Of a DNA stretch of 58,431 nt, positions 8,846 through 16,320 are shown in pieces. Each line of letters opens with the position of its first letter. Position 1 is the first letter of the stretch. The translations under genes and the position numbers were made by a program. The notes under the pieces are model-generated. The model was not told the origin of the DNA. It ran no database searches and saw only the letters and a list, made by a program, of their open reading frames with translations. The stretch spans positions 1-58,431 of the forward strand of contig VSNM01000034.1 in assembly GCA_009774245.1 (NCBI GenBank). The letters are read 5' to 3'. This stretch comes from Lachnospiraceae bacterium (lineage in GTDB: Bacteria > Bacillota > Clostridia > Lachnospirales > Lachnospiraceae).

Positions 8846-9998
8846 ATGCAGACAGTGGGAATGTATTTGAATTTGGGAAATGCGGGATTTGAATCAATTA
8901 GGAAAGGACTTTATATTGATAAAACGGGCCTGATTTCCTTTATAAACAGTACATTGGGAACGAGGGAAAAGCTTACATGTGTGAGCCGTCCAAGACGGTT
9001 TGGAAAGTCCTATGCCGCCCGGATGCTTTGTGCGTATTATGATAAGAGCTGTGATTCCAGAGCCTTGTTTGAAGATTTGGAGATTGCGAAAGAACCTTCT
9101 TTTGAACAACATCTGAACCAATATGATGTCATTGATCTGGATATGACATGGTTTATTTCGGTGTGTGAGCGTGGAAAAAAATATAGTGGAATTTATCCAG
9201 GAGCAGGTGACCAGTGAACTGTCAGAAGTCTATCCCGTGGCAGAGGGAATCAAGTCACTTCCGTTGGCACTTTTTAAAATCAGCGCCGCAACAGGGAAGA
9301 GATTTATTATCATAGTGGATGAGTGGGATGCACTGTTTCGCGAAGCAGCAGAAGATACAGATTTGCAGAGAGAATATATTCAACTGTTGCGTGGCTTGTT
9401 CAAGAGCAGTGTGACAGACCGTATGATTGAGGCAGCCTATATGACAGGAATCCTGCCGAATAAAAAATATGGAACGCAGTCAGCGATGACGGATTTTATA
9501 GAATATACAATGATACAGCCAGAGTGCCTTGCACGATATACCGGGTTTACGGAGAGTGAAGTGGAATCTCTTTGTATGGAATATAATGTGAGTCTGGAGG
9601 AGACAAAAAGATGGTATGACGGTTATTCTTTTAGCGCGTTAGAATCCATATACAATCCAAATTCTGTGATCAAGGCAGTCAAAAATAAACGTTTTGATAC
9701 CTACTGGACGAAAACAGAGACTTATGAATCTCTCAGATCTTATATTGAAATGAATCTGGATGGCCTGAAAGAAGCTGTGGTCCAGATGATCGGCGGAGCA
9801 CGTCAGTCTATTGACACAGGTGCATTTCAAAATGACATGACGAGTATTGGCAGCAAGGATGATGTGCTGACTCTGCTCGTGCATTTAGGATATCTTGCCT
9901 ATGACACAGAATCGAAATCAGTCCGTATACCAAACGAGGAAATACGACAGGAGTTTATCAGGGCGGTCAAAAACAGCAGACATATTGAACTGGGATAG
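8846..9998 (+). pseudogene. AAA-ATPase-like protein (PF09820 type), frameshifted and lacking its nuclease end
   Basis: Two frames make one protein. The first (8846-9217) has the typical start GLYIDKTGLISFIN and the Walker-A-like SRPRRFGKSYAARM. The second takes over at about 9176 with EKNIVEFIQEQVTSELSEVY, the Walker B segment FIIIVDEWDALFRE, and KRWYDGYSF, a family hallmark. The switch falls in a run of seven A (about 9175-9181); six A would restore one frame. The coding ends at IRQEFIRAVKN, where intact members (about 520-570 residues) continue into a C-terminal PD-(D/E)XK domain, so this copy is also truncated. The frameshift could be a sequencing error or a slippage switch, but the missing end argues for decay. 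Confidence 0.75.
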
Positions 9999-10027
9999 AA
10001 AAACATAATAGATAGGAGGTGGAAAAT

Positions 10028-10114
10028 ATGCTTTGCCATATGGTGATCGACCTAAGCGGCAATCTCTGTACAAGATCTGATGAGAGGACGAAGCTTGTAC
10101 AGAGATTAGTATGA
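10028..10114 (+). CDS. Possible 28-codon leader ORF before the MFS gene
   Basis: A strong ribosome binding site (AGGAGGTGG, about 10015-10023) precedes an ATG with a 28-codon frame that ends at 10114. A 12-bp inverted repeat lies inside the frame. A leader peptide for an antibiotic-responsive attenuator is possible; the coding potential is otherwise unproven. Confidence 0.3.
   Translation: MLCHMVIDLSGNLCTRSDERTKLVQRLV
10063..10105 (+). promoter_or_regulatory. Perfect 12-bp inverted repeat upstream of the MFS gene
   Basis: TCTCTGTACAAG (10063-10074) and CTTGTACAGAGA (10094-10105) are exact reverse complements around a 19-nt loop. No T run follows, so it is not a classical terminator. It could be a dyad operator or an RNA hairpin in the leader of the exporter gene. 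Confidence 0.5.
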
Positions 10115-10223
10115 AGATTAGTATAGAAATCTAAATATTCGTCCGACATTGGATTTTGTACATATTTATTCTGATGCAATAAAATCTGTATCGATTTGTA
10201 TAGAATAGAATGGAGAAAATTCA

Positions 10224-11507
10224 ATGGAAAATAATTTTAAGAAATATATTGTTTTGTGGCTGAGCCAGAGCATATCGGGGCTTGGCAGCTCTATGACGGG
10301 GTTTGCGTTGGTTCTGTGGGCGTATGGACAGAGTCAGTCGGCTATGTCAGTCTCGCTGATGTCCTTTTGCAATTATGTGCCGTATATTCTTCTGAGCCTG
10401 TTTGTCGGTGGCTGCATAGACAGACACAGGAAGAAGACAATCATGCTGGCGGCCGACAGTGTCGCGGCGGTTGGTTCGCTGTCCGTTCTGGCGCTTTTGA
10501 TGACAGGGCAGCTTTCTGTATGGCACATATATATTGTCAATGGCATTGTCGGAGTGACGAACGCTTTCCAACAGCCGGCGGCAGCGGTAGCGACAGGAAG
10601 GCTCGTGCCGGAGGATAAGATATCCAATGTCAGCGGGATGAACTCTTTTTCACAGAACCTGATCACGGTGTTTAATCCGATGCTGGCGGCATTTTTCTTT
10701 GCACTGGGCGGACTTCCGCTGATATTGCTGATCGATCTGGCTAGTTTTGTGCTTGCGTTTTGTGTGCTGGCGTTTTACATTTCCATACCGGAGCAGCTTG
10801 AGGAAAACAAGCACAGTTCCCCGTTTGAGGGAATTGCACAAGGGGTTGCATTTCTGAGGGAGGAAAAAGGGATTTTGTACATTATGCTGACGATGGCGCT
10901 GATCAATTTCTTTTCCAGACTGACGTATGAAAATATCCTGTCGCCCATGATTCTTGCCCGGAGCGCTGGAAGCAGTATGACGCTTGGCACGGTGAATGCT
11001 TTTATGGGAATTGGCGGCATTGTCGGCGGCATCATTGTCTCCGTGAAAAAGGAGAGCAGGTGCAAGGCGGCGGCAATCTATGTCTCGGCGGCGTTGTCGT
11101 TCTTGCTTGGAGATCTGACCATGGCGGTGGGGAGGAATGTTTTCTGGTGGTCATTTGCCGCGGCCGCGGCAAGCCTGCCGATTCCGTTTATCATGGCGAA
11201 CCAGAACGCGATTTTATACAGGAAGATTCCGGTGGCGATGCAGGGGCGGGTGTTCGCGGTGCGAAACGCAATCCAGTACAGTACCATACCGTTTGGGATC
11301 ATTCTCGGCGGGTATCTCGCGGATTATGTGTTTGAGCCGTTTATGGGCTCAGGCAGCGTGTTTGCTGCGGCGCTGGAAAATATAGTGGGCAGCGGCGTAG
11401 GAAGCGGTATGGCAGTGATGTTTTTGTGTACCGGGATCTGTGGATTTGTGGTTAGTGTGATCTCCTGCTTTAACAGGGAGATTCGGAAGTTGAACCATCT
11501 TGATTAA
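10224..11507 (+). CDS. MFS exporter, macrolide/multidrug-efflux type
   Basis: This 427-residue membrane protein has about 12 hydrophobic segments and the MFS loop 2-3 motif as GGCIDRHRKK near residue 63. The overall pattern (KYIVLWLSQSISGLGSSMTG at the start, and PIPFIMANQNAILYRKIP with QGRVFAVRNAIQ in the C-terminal half) is that of the EntS/Mef-like drug-efflux branch, which exports small molecules by proton antiport. The ATG at 10224 follows a GGAG site. It is alone in its transcription unit, with a long leader carrying a 12-bp inverted repeat. The substrate cannot be assigned. Confidence 0.85.
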   Translation: MENNFKKYIVLWLSQSISGLGSSMTGFALVLWAYGQSQSAMSVSLMSFCNYVPYILLSLFVGGCIDRHRKKTIMLAADSVAAVGSLSVLALLMTGQLSVWHIYIVNGIVGVTNAFQQPAAAVATGRLVPEDKISNVSGMNSFSQNLITVFNPMLAAFFFALGGLPLILLIDLASFVLAFCVLAFYISIPEQLEENKHSSPFEGIAQGVAFLREEKGILYIMLTMALINFFSRLTYENILSPMILARSAGSSMTLGTVNAFMGIGGIVGGIIVSVKKESRCKAAAIYVSAALSFLLGDLTMAVGRNVFWWSFAAAAASLPIPFIMANQNAILYRKIPVAMQGRVFAVRNAIQYSTIPFGIILGGYLADYVFEPFMGSGSVFAAALENIVGSGVGSGMAVMFLCTGICGFVVSVISCFNREIRKLNHLD

Positions 11508-11614
11508 GTAACTGTAACTTGTCAGATGCTGATATGGCTAAGGAATTTTAATTTTATTCGGAAAATTAAAAATTTTTCTTGCCAAATATTTTTGAATAAT
11601 ATATGATGAAAGTA

Positions 11615-11740
11615 GATACACGACTGGCGGAAATGTATTATAGATATATAATATGGAGTAGGGGAACCTACAGGGAGTGTATGTAGTTAGGAGCCGACCG
11701 CCTGGGCAGCATGATATTTGTGCGCCCAGACGGTTTTTTT
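11615..11740 (+). ncRNA. ZTP (pfl) riboswitch with terminator platform
   Basis: The two conserved blocks of the pfl motif are present: CGACTGGCGGA at 11621 and CCGCCTGGGCA at 11699, with a GTAGGGGAACCTAC hairpin between them. The second block also forms the 5' arm of an intrinsic terminator (CCGCCTGGGC / GCCCAGACGG, then seven T, to 11739). ZTP binding would sequester CCGCCTGGGC in the aptamer and let transcription run on. ZTP and ZMP (AICAR phosphates) accumulate under folate shortage. The downstream genes use ZMP plus formyl-folate, a perfect regulatory match. Confidence 0.9.
11697..11739 (+). terminator. Intrinsic terminator of the ZTP riboswitch
   Basis: The stem CCGCCTGGGC / GCCCAGACGG, with a short AU-rich loop, is followed by TTTTTTT. 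It overlaps the conserved 3' half of the aptamer, as expected for an OFF/ON transcriptional platform. Confidence 0.8.
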
Positions 11741-11746
11741 ATGCTC

Positions 11747-11880
11747 ACGGACGCGGAAAGGAAATATGCAGCTAAGGCTGCCCGCGTCCGGCGCGCGAGT
11801 AGGGGAAGATGGCTCTTCCCTACTCGATTGCGCAGCCCCATGCAGAGGAAGTATGCCGCATAAGCGGCGCATGGGGCGCA
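11747..11880 (+). repeat. Palindromic repeat element, copy A
   Basis: Three nested or adjacent hairpins fill the gap between the riboswitch and purO: GGACGCGG / CCGCGTCC, then CGAGTAGGGGAAGA / TCTTCCCTACTCG, then TGCGCAGCCCCATGC / GCATGGGGCGCA. The last module recurs in reverse orientation at 32578-32643, also next to a CGAGTAGG hairpin, and a half-copy lies near 41263. This is therefore an interspersed element rather than a local terminator. Confidence 0.65.
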
Positions 11881-11917
11881 CTTTCACACATTTTATCAAA
11901 CACATAGGAGGGTTAAG

Positions 11918-12631
11918 ATGAAGATGCTATCATTGGAGCAGGAGCTCAAGGGAAACGATTACCCGGGCAGGGGAATCGTCATCGGCAGGACAAAGGATGG
12001 AAAAAAGGCTGCGATCGCTTATTTTATCATGGGCAGGAGTGAGAACAGCAGGAACAGGGTGTTTGTGGAGGATGGGGAAGGTATCCGTACACAGGCGTTT
12101 GATCCCTCCAGGTTGAGTGATCCGAGCCTGATCATCTATGCGCCGGTTCGCGTGCTCGGCAACAAGACGATCGTGACAAACGGTGACCAGACAGACACGA
12201 TCTATGAGATGATGGACAGGCAGCAGACCTTCGAGCAGGCGCTGAGAACCAGGGAGTTTGAGCCAGACGCGCCCAACTATACACCAAGGATTTCGGGGAT
12301 TTTGCACATTGAGAACGGAGGCTACAACTATGCGATGTCCATCTTAAAGAGCAATAATGGAAATCCGGATGCTTGCAACCGCTATACGTTTGCATACAAC
12401 AATCCTGCGGCGGGCGAGGGGCACTTTATCCATACATATATGGGGGACGGCAATCCACTCCCGAGCTTTGAGGGCGAGCCGAAGCTTGTCGGGATTCCAG
12501 ACGATATGGCTACGTTTGGCGATATGGTATGGAACAGCCTGAACGCTGACAATAAAGTGTCTTTGTTTATTCGCTTTATAGATATCGAAACGGGGAAATA
12601 CGAGTCAAAAATATATAATAAAAATGTATAG
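11918..12631 (+). CDS. purO: IMP cyclohydrolase, PurO type
   Basis: This 237-residue protein belongs to the archaeal-type IMP cyclohydrolase family (PF07826), which closes FAICAR to IMP, the last step of purine synthesis. It starts with an AGGAGGG site and ATG 11918 (ATG 11924 is also possible). Features seen include GRGIVIGRTKDGKKAAIAYF near residues 18-37, YAPVRVLG and NGDQTDTIYEM, PRISGILHI, and YTFAYNNPAAGEGHFIHTY near the end. It is unrelated to the N-terminal cyclohydrolase domain of PurH. The next gene supplies the transformylase half, so the two replace a single PurH. Both lie behind a ZTP riboswitch. Confidence 0.9.
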   Translation: MKMLSLEQELKGNDYPGRGIVIGRTKDGKKAAIAYFIMGRSENSRNRVFVEDGEGIRTQAFDPSRLSDPSLIIYAPVRVLGNKTIVTNGDQTDTIYEMMDRQQTFEQALRTREFEPDAPNYTPRISGILHIENGGYNYAMSILKSNNGNPDACNRYTFAYNNPAAGEGHFIHTYMGDGNPLPSFEGEPKLVGIPDDMATFGDMVWNSLNADNKVSLFIRFIDIETGKYESKIYNKNV

Positions 12632-12719
12632 ATAAATCAAGCGGTATTGAGATTGTCTGATGCGTAGATAACATTGAGAGCTACTGTTCATTATTTATTT
12701 CTAAGATTGGAGGATAACT

Positions 12720-13895
12720 ATGAAGGAATTGGAATTGAAATACGGCTGTAACCCAAACCAGAAGCCTTCCAAAATCTATATGAAGGATGGCGAACTGCCG
12801 ATTGAGGTGTTGAACGGCAAGCCGGGATATATCAACTTTCTCGACGCGTTGAATGGCTGGCAGCTTGTGAAAGAGCTGAAGAAGGCGACAGGACTTCCCG
12901 CGGCAACTTCTTTTAAGCATGTATCACCTGCAGGGGCGGCGGTTGGACTCCATTTGTGCGATGTAGAGCGCAAGATTTACTGGGTGGATGATATGGGCGA
13001 GTTGTCGCCGCTGGCCTGCGCATATGCAAGGGCGAGGGGAGCGGACAGAATGTCTTCGTTCGGTGATTTTATCGCGCTTTCTGATGTGTGTGATGTCGAT
13101 ACGGCAAGACTAATCAAGCGTGAAGTTTCAGATGGAATCATCGCCCCTGGATATGAGCCGGAAGCGCTTGAAATGTTAAAAGCAAAGAAAAAGGGGAATT
13201 ATGCAGTGATTCAGATCGATCCTGCTTACGTGCCAAATCCGATCGAGACAAAAGAAGTCTATGGCATTACTTTTGAGCAGGGAAGAAACGAGCTAGTGAT
13301 CGACGATGCGCTCTTTGCAAACGTGGTGACAGAGAATAAAGAGATTCCGGAGCAGGCAAAGATAGACCTTGCGATTGCCATGATCACGTTAAAGTATACA
13401 CAGTCAAATTCCGTGTGTTATGTGAAGGGCGGACAGGCTATCGGCATCGGCGCAGGGCAGCAGTCACGCATTCACTGTACAAGGCTTGCCGGAAACAAGG
13501 CAGACAACTGGTTTCTGCGCCAGAATCCCAAGGTGCTGAACCTGCCGTTTAAGGAGAAGATCGGGCGTGCCGACAGGGACAACACGATCGATGTGTATAT
13601 GAGTGATGATTACATGGATGTGCTCGCGGATGGCACTTGGGAGAATTTTTTCACGGAGAAGCCGGAGGTGCTCACAAGGGAGGAGAAGCGCGCATGGCTT
13701 GACCAGATGACCGATGTGGCGCTCGGTTCTGACGCATTTTTCCCGTTTGGGGACAATGTGGAGCGGGCGCACAGGAGCGGTGTTAAATATATCGCGCAGC
13801 CCGGCGGCTCCATCAGGGATGACAATGTGATCGAAGTATGCAATAAGTATCAGATCGCAATGTGCTTTACGGGAATCAGACTGTTTCATCATTAA
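12720..13895 (+). CDS. Stand-alone AICAR transformylase (PurH C-terminal domain type)
   Basis: This 391-residue protein transfers a formyl group from 10-formyl-THF to AICAR. It is only the AICARFT half of PurH (full PurH is about 510 residues); the MGS-like cyclohydrolase domain is absent. Family signatures include ELKYGCNPNQKPS at the start, TSFKHVSPAGAA around residues 62-73 (the K-H pair is catalytic), ARARGADRMSSFGDF, SNSVCYVKGGQAIGIGAGQQ, and GSDAFFPFGDN near the end. ATG 12720 has a GGAGG site. Its partner upstream is purO; the gap of 88 nt has no terminator, so they are one operon. Confidence 0.92.
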   Translation: MKELELKYGCNPNQKPSKIYMKDGELPIEVLNGKPGYINFLDALNGWQLVKELKKATGLPAATSFKHVSPAGAAVGLHLCDVERKIYWVDDMGELSPLACAYARARGADRMSSFGDFIALSDVCDVDTARLIKREVSDGIIAPGYEPEALEMLKAKKKGNYAVIQIDPAYVPNPIETKEVYGITFEQGRNELVIDDALFANVVTENKEIPEQAKIDLAIAMITLKYTQSNSVCYVKGGQAIGIGAGQQSRIHCTRLAGNKADNWFLRQNPKVLNLPFKEKIGRADRDNTIDVYMSDDYMDVLADGTWENFFTEKPEVLTREEKRAWLDQMTDVALGSDAFFPFGDNVERAHRSGVKYIAQPGGSIRDDNVIEVCNKYQIAMCFTGIRLFHH

Positions 13896-13905
13896 AGAAA
13901 GCATA

Positions 13906-13946
13906 AACAGGACAACGGGTGATATATTATCCGTTGTCCTGTTTTC
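13906..13946 (+). terminator. Intrinsic terminator of the purine operon
   Basis: AACAGGACAACGG pairs with CCGTTGTCCTGTT around an AT-rich loop, followed by TTTT. It lies 10 nt after the transformylase stop codon. Confidence 0.8.
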
Positions 13947-14016
13947 GTACCTTAAATTCCCCTGCCTGTGTAAGCAATGTGTTTCTTTTTTTCATATTTT
14001 TTTAACTTTTATTCAC

Positions 14017-14045
14017 TTGTGATGTGACTTGATTTACAGTATAAT
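14017..14045 (+). promoter_or_regulatory. Promoter of the citrate synthase gene
   Basis: TTGTGA (14017-14022) and TATAAT (14040-14045) are 17 nt apart, 52 nt before the ATG. Confidence 0.6.
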
Positions 14046-14097
14046 ATGTAATGAGACAATATAAAATGCGAAAATAAAGTAAGAAAGGGTGTTGTAA

Positions 14098-15516
14098 ATG
14101 GGATTAAAGAGTGACGAGAGTATAAAGGAGTTTACGCATAAATATTCAAAAGTATGTGTAGACAACAACGCCATTGATCCGGAATTGTTTGATGAATACG
14201 GCGTAAAGAGGGGGCTGCGCGACAAGAACGGGAAGGGAGTGCTCTCCGGCCTGACCAATATCTCGCTGATCAAATCATCAGAGGAGATAGATGGAAAGAG
14301 CGTTCCCTGTGACGGCCAGTTATACTACAGAGGTTATAATATTTTTGATCTGGTGAGAGGGTTCCAGAGTGAAGACCGGTTTGGTTTTGATGAGTGTGCA
14401 TATCTGTTGTTGTTTGGAAATCTTCCTAATAAAAATCAGCTGATGGATTTTAAGAAGACACTGGGATACAGTATGACGCTTCCCACCAATTTCGTGAGGG
14501 ATGTCATCATGAAGGCACCGAGCCATGATATTATGAACTCACTGACGAAGAGTGTGCTGACACTTGCATCATATGACGATAGTGTGACAGATATGTCGCT
14601 GGACAACGTGCTCAGACAGAGTCTGATGCTGATCAGCGTATTTCCGATGCTTTCCGTGTATGGATATCATGCGTACAATCACTATGAGTGTGATGAGAGC
14701 CTGTATATACATAGGCCGGACCCGCGGCTTTCTACTGCGGAGAATCTGCTCAGAATGCTGCGGCCGGATATGTCGTATACGCCGACGGAGGCAAAGGTTC
14801 TGGACGCGGCGCTTGTGCTTCACATGGAGCATGGCGGCGGGAATAACTCCACATTCACGACAAGGGTTGTCACCAGCGCCGGTTCAGACACCTATTCGGT
14901 CATCGCGGCGGCGCTTTCCTCGCTGAAAGGACCAAAGCATGGCGGAGCCAACATCAAGGTAGTGCAGATGATGGAGGATCTGCGGAGAAATGTGGACGAC
15001 ACGACGGATGAAGATCAGGTGCGGCAGTATTTGTACCGGCTGCTGAACAAGGAGGCGTTTGACAGGAGCGGTCTGATTTACGGTATGGGACATGCTGTGT
15101 ACTCGATTTCCGATCCGAGGGCGAAGGTGTTCAAATCCTTTGTGGAGAAGCTTGCCAATGAGAAGAAGCACCACAAGGATTTTGAGCTGTACTCTATGAT
15201 CGAGCGGCTGGCGCCGGAGGTGATCGCAGAGAAGTGCAGGATTTACAAGGGTGTCAGTGCCAATGTCGACTTCTACAGCGGCTTTGTGTACAGTATGCTT
15301 GACATTCCGATGGAACTGTTTACGCCGATCTTTGCGATTGCACGTATTGTCGGCTGGAGTGCGCACCGCATGGAGGAGCTGATCAATGTTGACAAGATCA
15401 TCAGGCCGGCGTACAAGAGCATTGCCGTCCTGCGGCCATATGAGACGCTGAAGGACAGGTCGACGCCTAAACTGGATGGTCAGGACAAGAAGGTATATAA
15501 ACTTCCCATGAATTAA
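14098..15516 (+). CDS. gltA: Citrate synthase (citrate/2-methylcitrate synthase family)
   Basis: This 472-residue enzyme condenses oxaloacetate and acetyl-CoA (or propionyl-CoA) to citrate. The first 60 residues are an extra N-terminal helical segment typical of the Clostridia form. Catalytic regions are visible: HMEHGGGNNSTFTTRV (about residue 242, His of the active site), GPKHGGANIKV (about 280), and GMGHAVYSISDPRA (about 330, second His and the Asp/Arg pair). ATG 14098 follows AAAGGGTG. The gene is monocistronic, with a clear promoter upstream and a MITE-like hairpin right after the stop. In such fermenters it feeds glutamate synthesis rather than a full TCA cycle (general knowledge). Confidence 0.92.
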   Translation: MGLKSDESIKEFTHKYSKVCVDNNAIDPELFDEYGVKRGLRDKNGKGVLSGLTNISLIKSSEEIDGKSVPCDGQLYYRGYNIFDLVRGFQSEDRFGFDECAYLLLFGNLPNKNQLMDFKKTLGYSMTLPTNFVRDVIMKAPSHDIMNSLTKSVLTLASYDDSVTDMSLDNVLRQSLMLISVFPMLSVYGYHAYNHYECDESLYIHRPDPRLSTAENLLRMLRPDMSYTPTEAKVLDAALVLHMEHGGGNNSTFTTRVVTSAGSDTYSVIAAALSSLKGPKHGGANIKVVQMMEDLRRNVDDTTDEDQVRQYLYRLLNKEAFDRSGLIYGMGHAVYSISDPRAKVFKSFVEKLANEKKHHKDFELYSMIERLAPEVIAEKCRIYKGVSANVDFYSGFVYSMLDIPMELFTPIFAIARIVGWSAHRMEELINVDKIIRPAYKSIAVLRPYETLKDRSTPKLDGQDKKVYKLPMN

Positions 15517-15671
15517 GAAACTGAAAACAAATAACTCATCAATTTGACTTGTCTAAATGCCCAGCTGCGGCATCAGATAATCTTGACGTAGCCCGCTACG
15601 CCTGCGATTATCTTCTTTGCAGCTGAACATTTATACGGCGTCAAATTAACGAGTTATTTATTTACAGTTCC
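15517..15671. repeat. MITE-like element with about 32-bp imperfect terminal inverted repeats
   Basis: The left arm (GAAACTG, then AAATAACTC, then AATTTGAC) is mirrored by the right arm (GTCAAATT, GAGTTATTT, CAGTTCC). An internal stem CAGCTGC / GCAGCTG plus AGATAATC / GATTATCT makes the whole 155-bp unit one long foldback. It starts at the citrate synthase stop codon and could also act as its terminator. No coding capacity. Confidence 0.65.
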
Positions 15672-15698
15672 TAAAAGGAAAAAAATTCTAAAAAGATA

Positions 15699-15727
15699 TT
15701 GCATTTTGTAAGGTGTAGTGTTAAAAT
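15699..15727 (+). promoter_or_regulatory. Promoter of the rimP-nusA-infB operon
   Basis: TTGCAT (15699-15704) and TAAAAT (15722-15727) are 17 nt apart, about 96 nt before rimP. A terminator-like hairpin follows in the leader. Confidence 0.6.
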
Positions 15728-15755
15728 AGTACTAAGTTAAATGATGCTAGATGAT

Positions 15756-15783
15756 AAAGAGTGGACTTGCGAGTCCACTCTTT
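15756..15783 (+). terminator. Terminator-like hairpin in the rimP leader
   Basis: AAAGAGTGGACT and AGTCCACTCTTT form a perfect 12-bp stem with a TGCG tetraloop, ending in TTT. It lies between the promoter and rimP, so it may attenuate the operon. Confidence 0.55.
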
Positions 15784-15822
15784 CTATGTGCATCAGGCAG
15801 GAAAAGTATGAGAGGTGGAGGA

Positions 15823-16299
15823 ATGGCGAAAAAGGATTCGTATGAAGCGCGCGCAGAGGCGCTGCTTGTGCCGATCGTCGCGGCAAACGGCTGCGAGATC
15901 TATGATGTGGAGTATGTGAAGGAAGGGAGCGACTGGTATCTGAGGGCATATATCGATAAGCCTGGTGGAGTGGGTATTGTTGACTGTGAGAATGTCAGCC
16001 GCGCTTTTTCTGAAAAGCTGGACGAGGAGGATTTTATAGCGGATGCCTATATACTGGAGGTGTCCAGTCCGGGGCTTGGCCGGGCGCTCAGGAAGGACCG
16101 GCATCTGGAGAAAAGCATTGGCGAGGAGGTAGAGGTGAGGACATACAAGCCAATCGAGAGACAGAAGGAGTTTATTGGTATCCTCAAATCATTTGACAAG
16201 GATACCGTCACAATAGAAACAGAAAATAATTCAGAGACAAAGGATATGGTCTTTGCCAGATCTGACATCGCGATTATCAGATTGACACTGGATTTTTAG
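15823..16299 (+). CDS. rimP: Ribosome maturation factor RimP
   Basis: This 158-residue protein is needed for 30S subunit maturation. Characteristic segments are EIYDVEYVKEGSDWYLRAYI (residues about 24-43), DCENVSRAFSEKLDEED and YILEVSSPGLGRALRKDRH, followed by the C-terminal SH3-like fold. I chose ATG 15823, which has GGTGGAGG immediately upstream; an ATG at 15808 is in frame but would place the site inside the gene. It opens the conserved rimP-nusA-ylxR-ylxQ-infB-rbfA operon. Confidence 0.95.
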   Translation: MAKKDSYEARAEALLVPIVAANGCEIYDVEYVKEGSDWYLRAYIDKPGGVGIVDCENVSRAFSEKLDEEDFIADAYILEVSSPGLGRALRKDRHLEKSIGEEVEVRTYKPIERQKEFIGILKSFDKDTVTIETENNSETKDMVFARSDIAIIRLTLDF

Positions 16300-16320
16300 T
16301 TTTAGGAGGGTAAAGGAAAA

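Noticed and set aside
11721..11734. GTGCGCCCAGACGG, identical over 13 nt to the intron start at 58359
   Set aside because: Here it is the 3' arm of the ZTP riboswitch terminator and pairs with CCGCCTGGGC; it is followed by T's, not by intron domain I sequence.
11718..11921. 67-codon frame across the riboswitch tail and repeat A
   Set aside because: It lies over the terminator and palindromes and has no family; these RNA and DNA features explain the sequence better.
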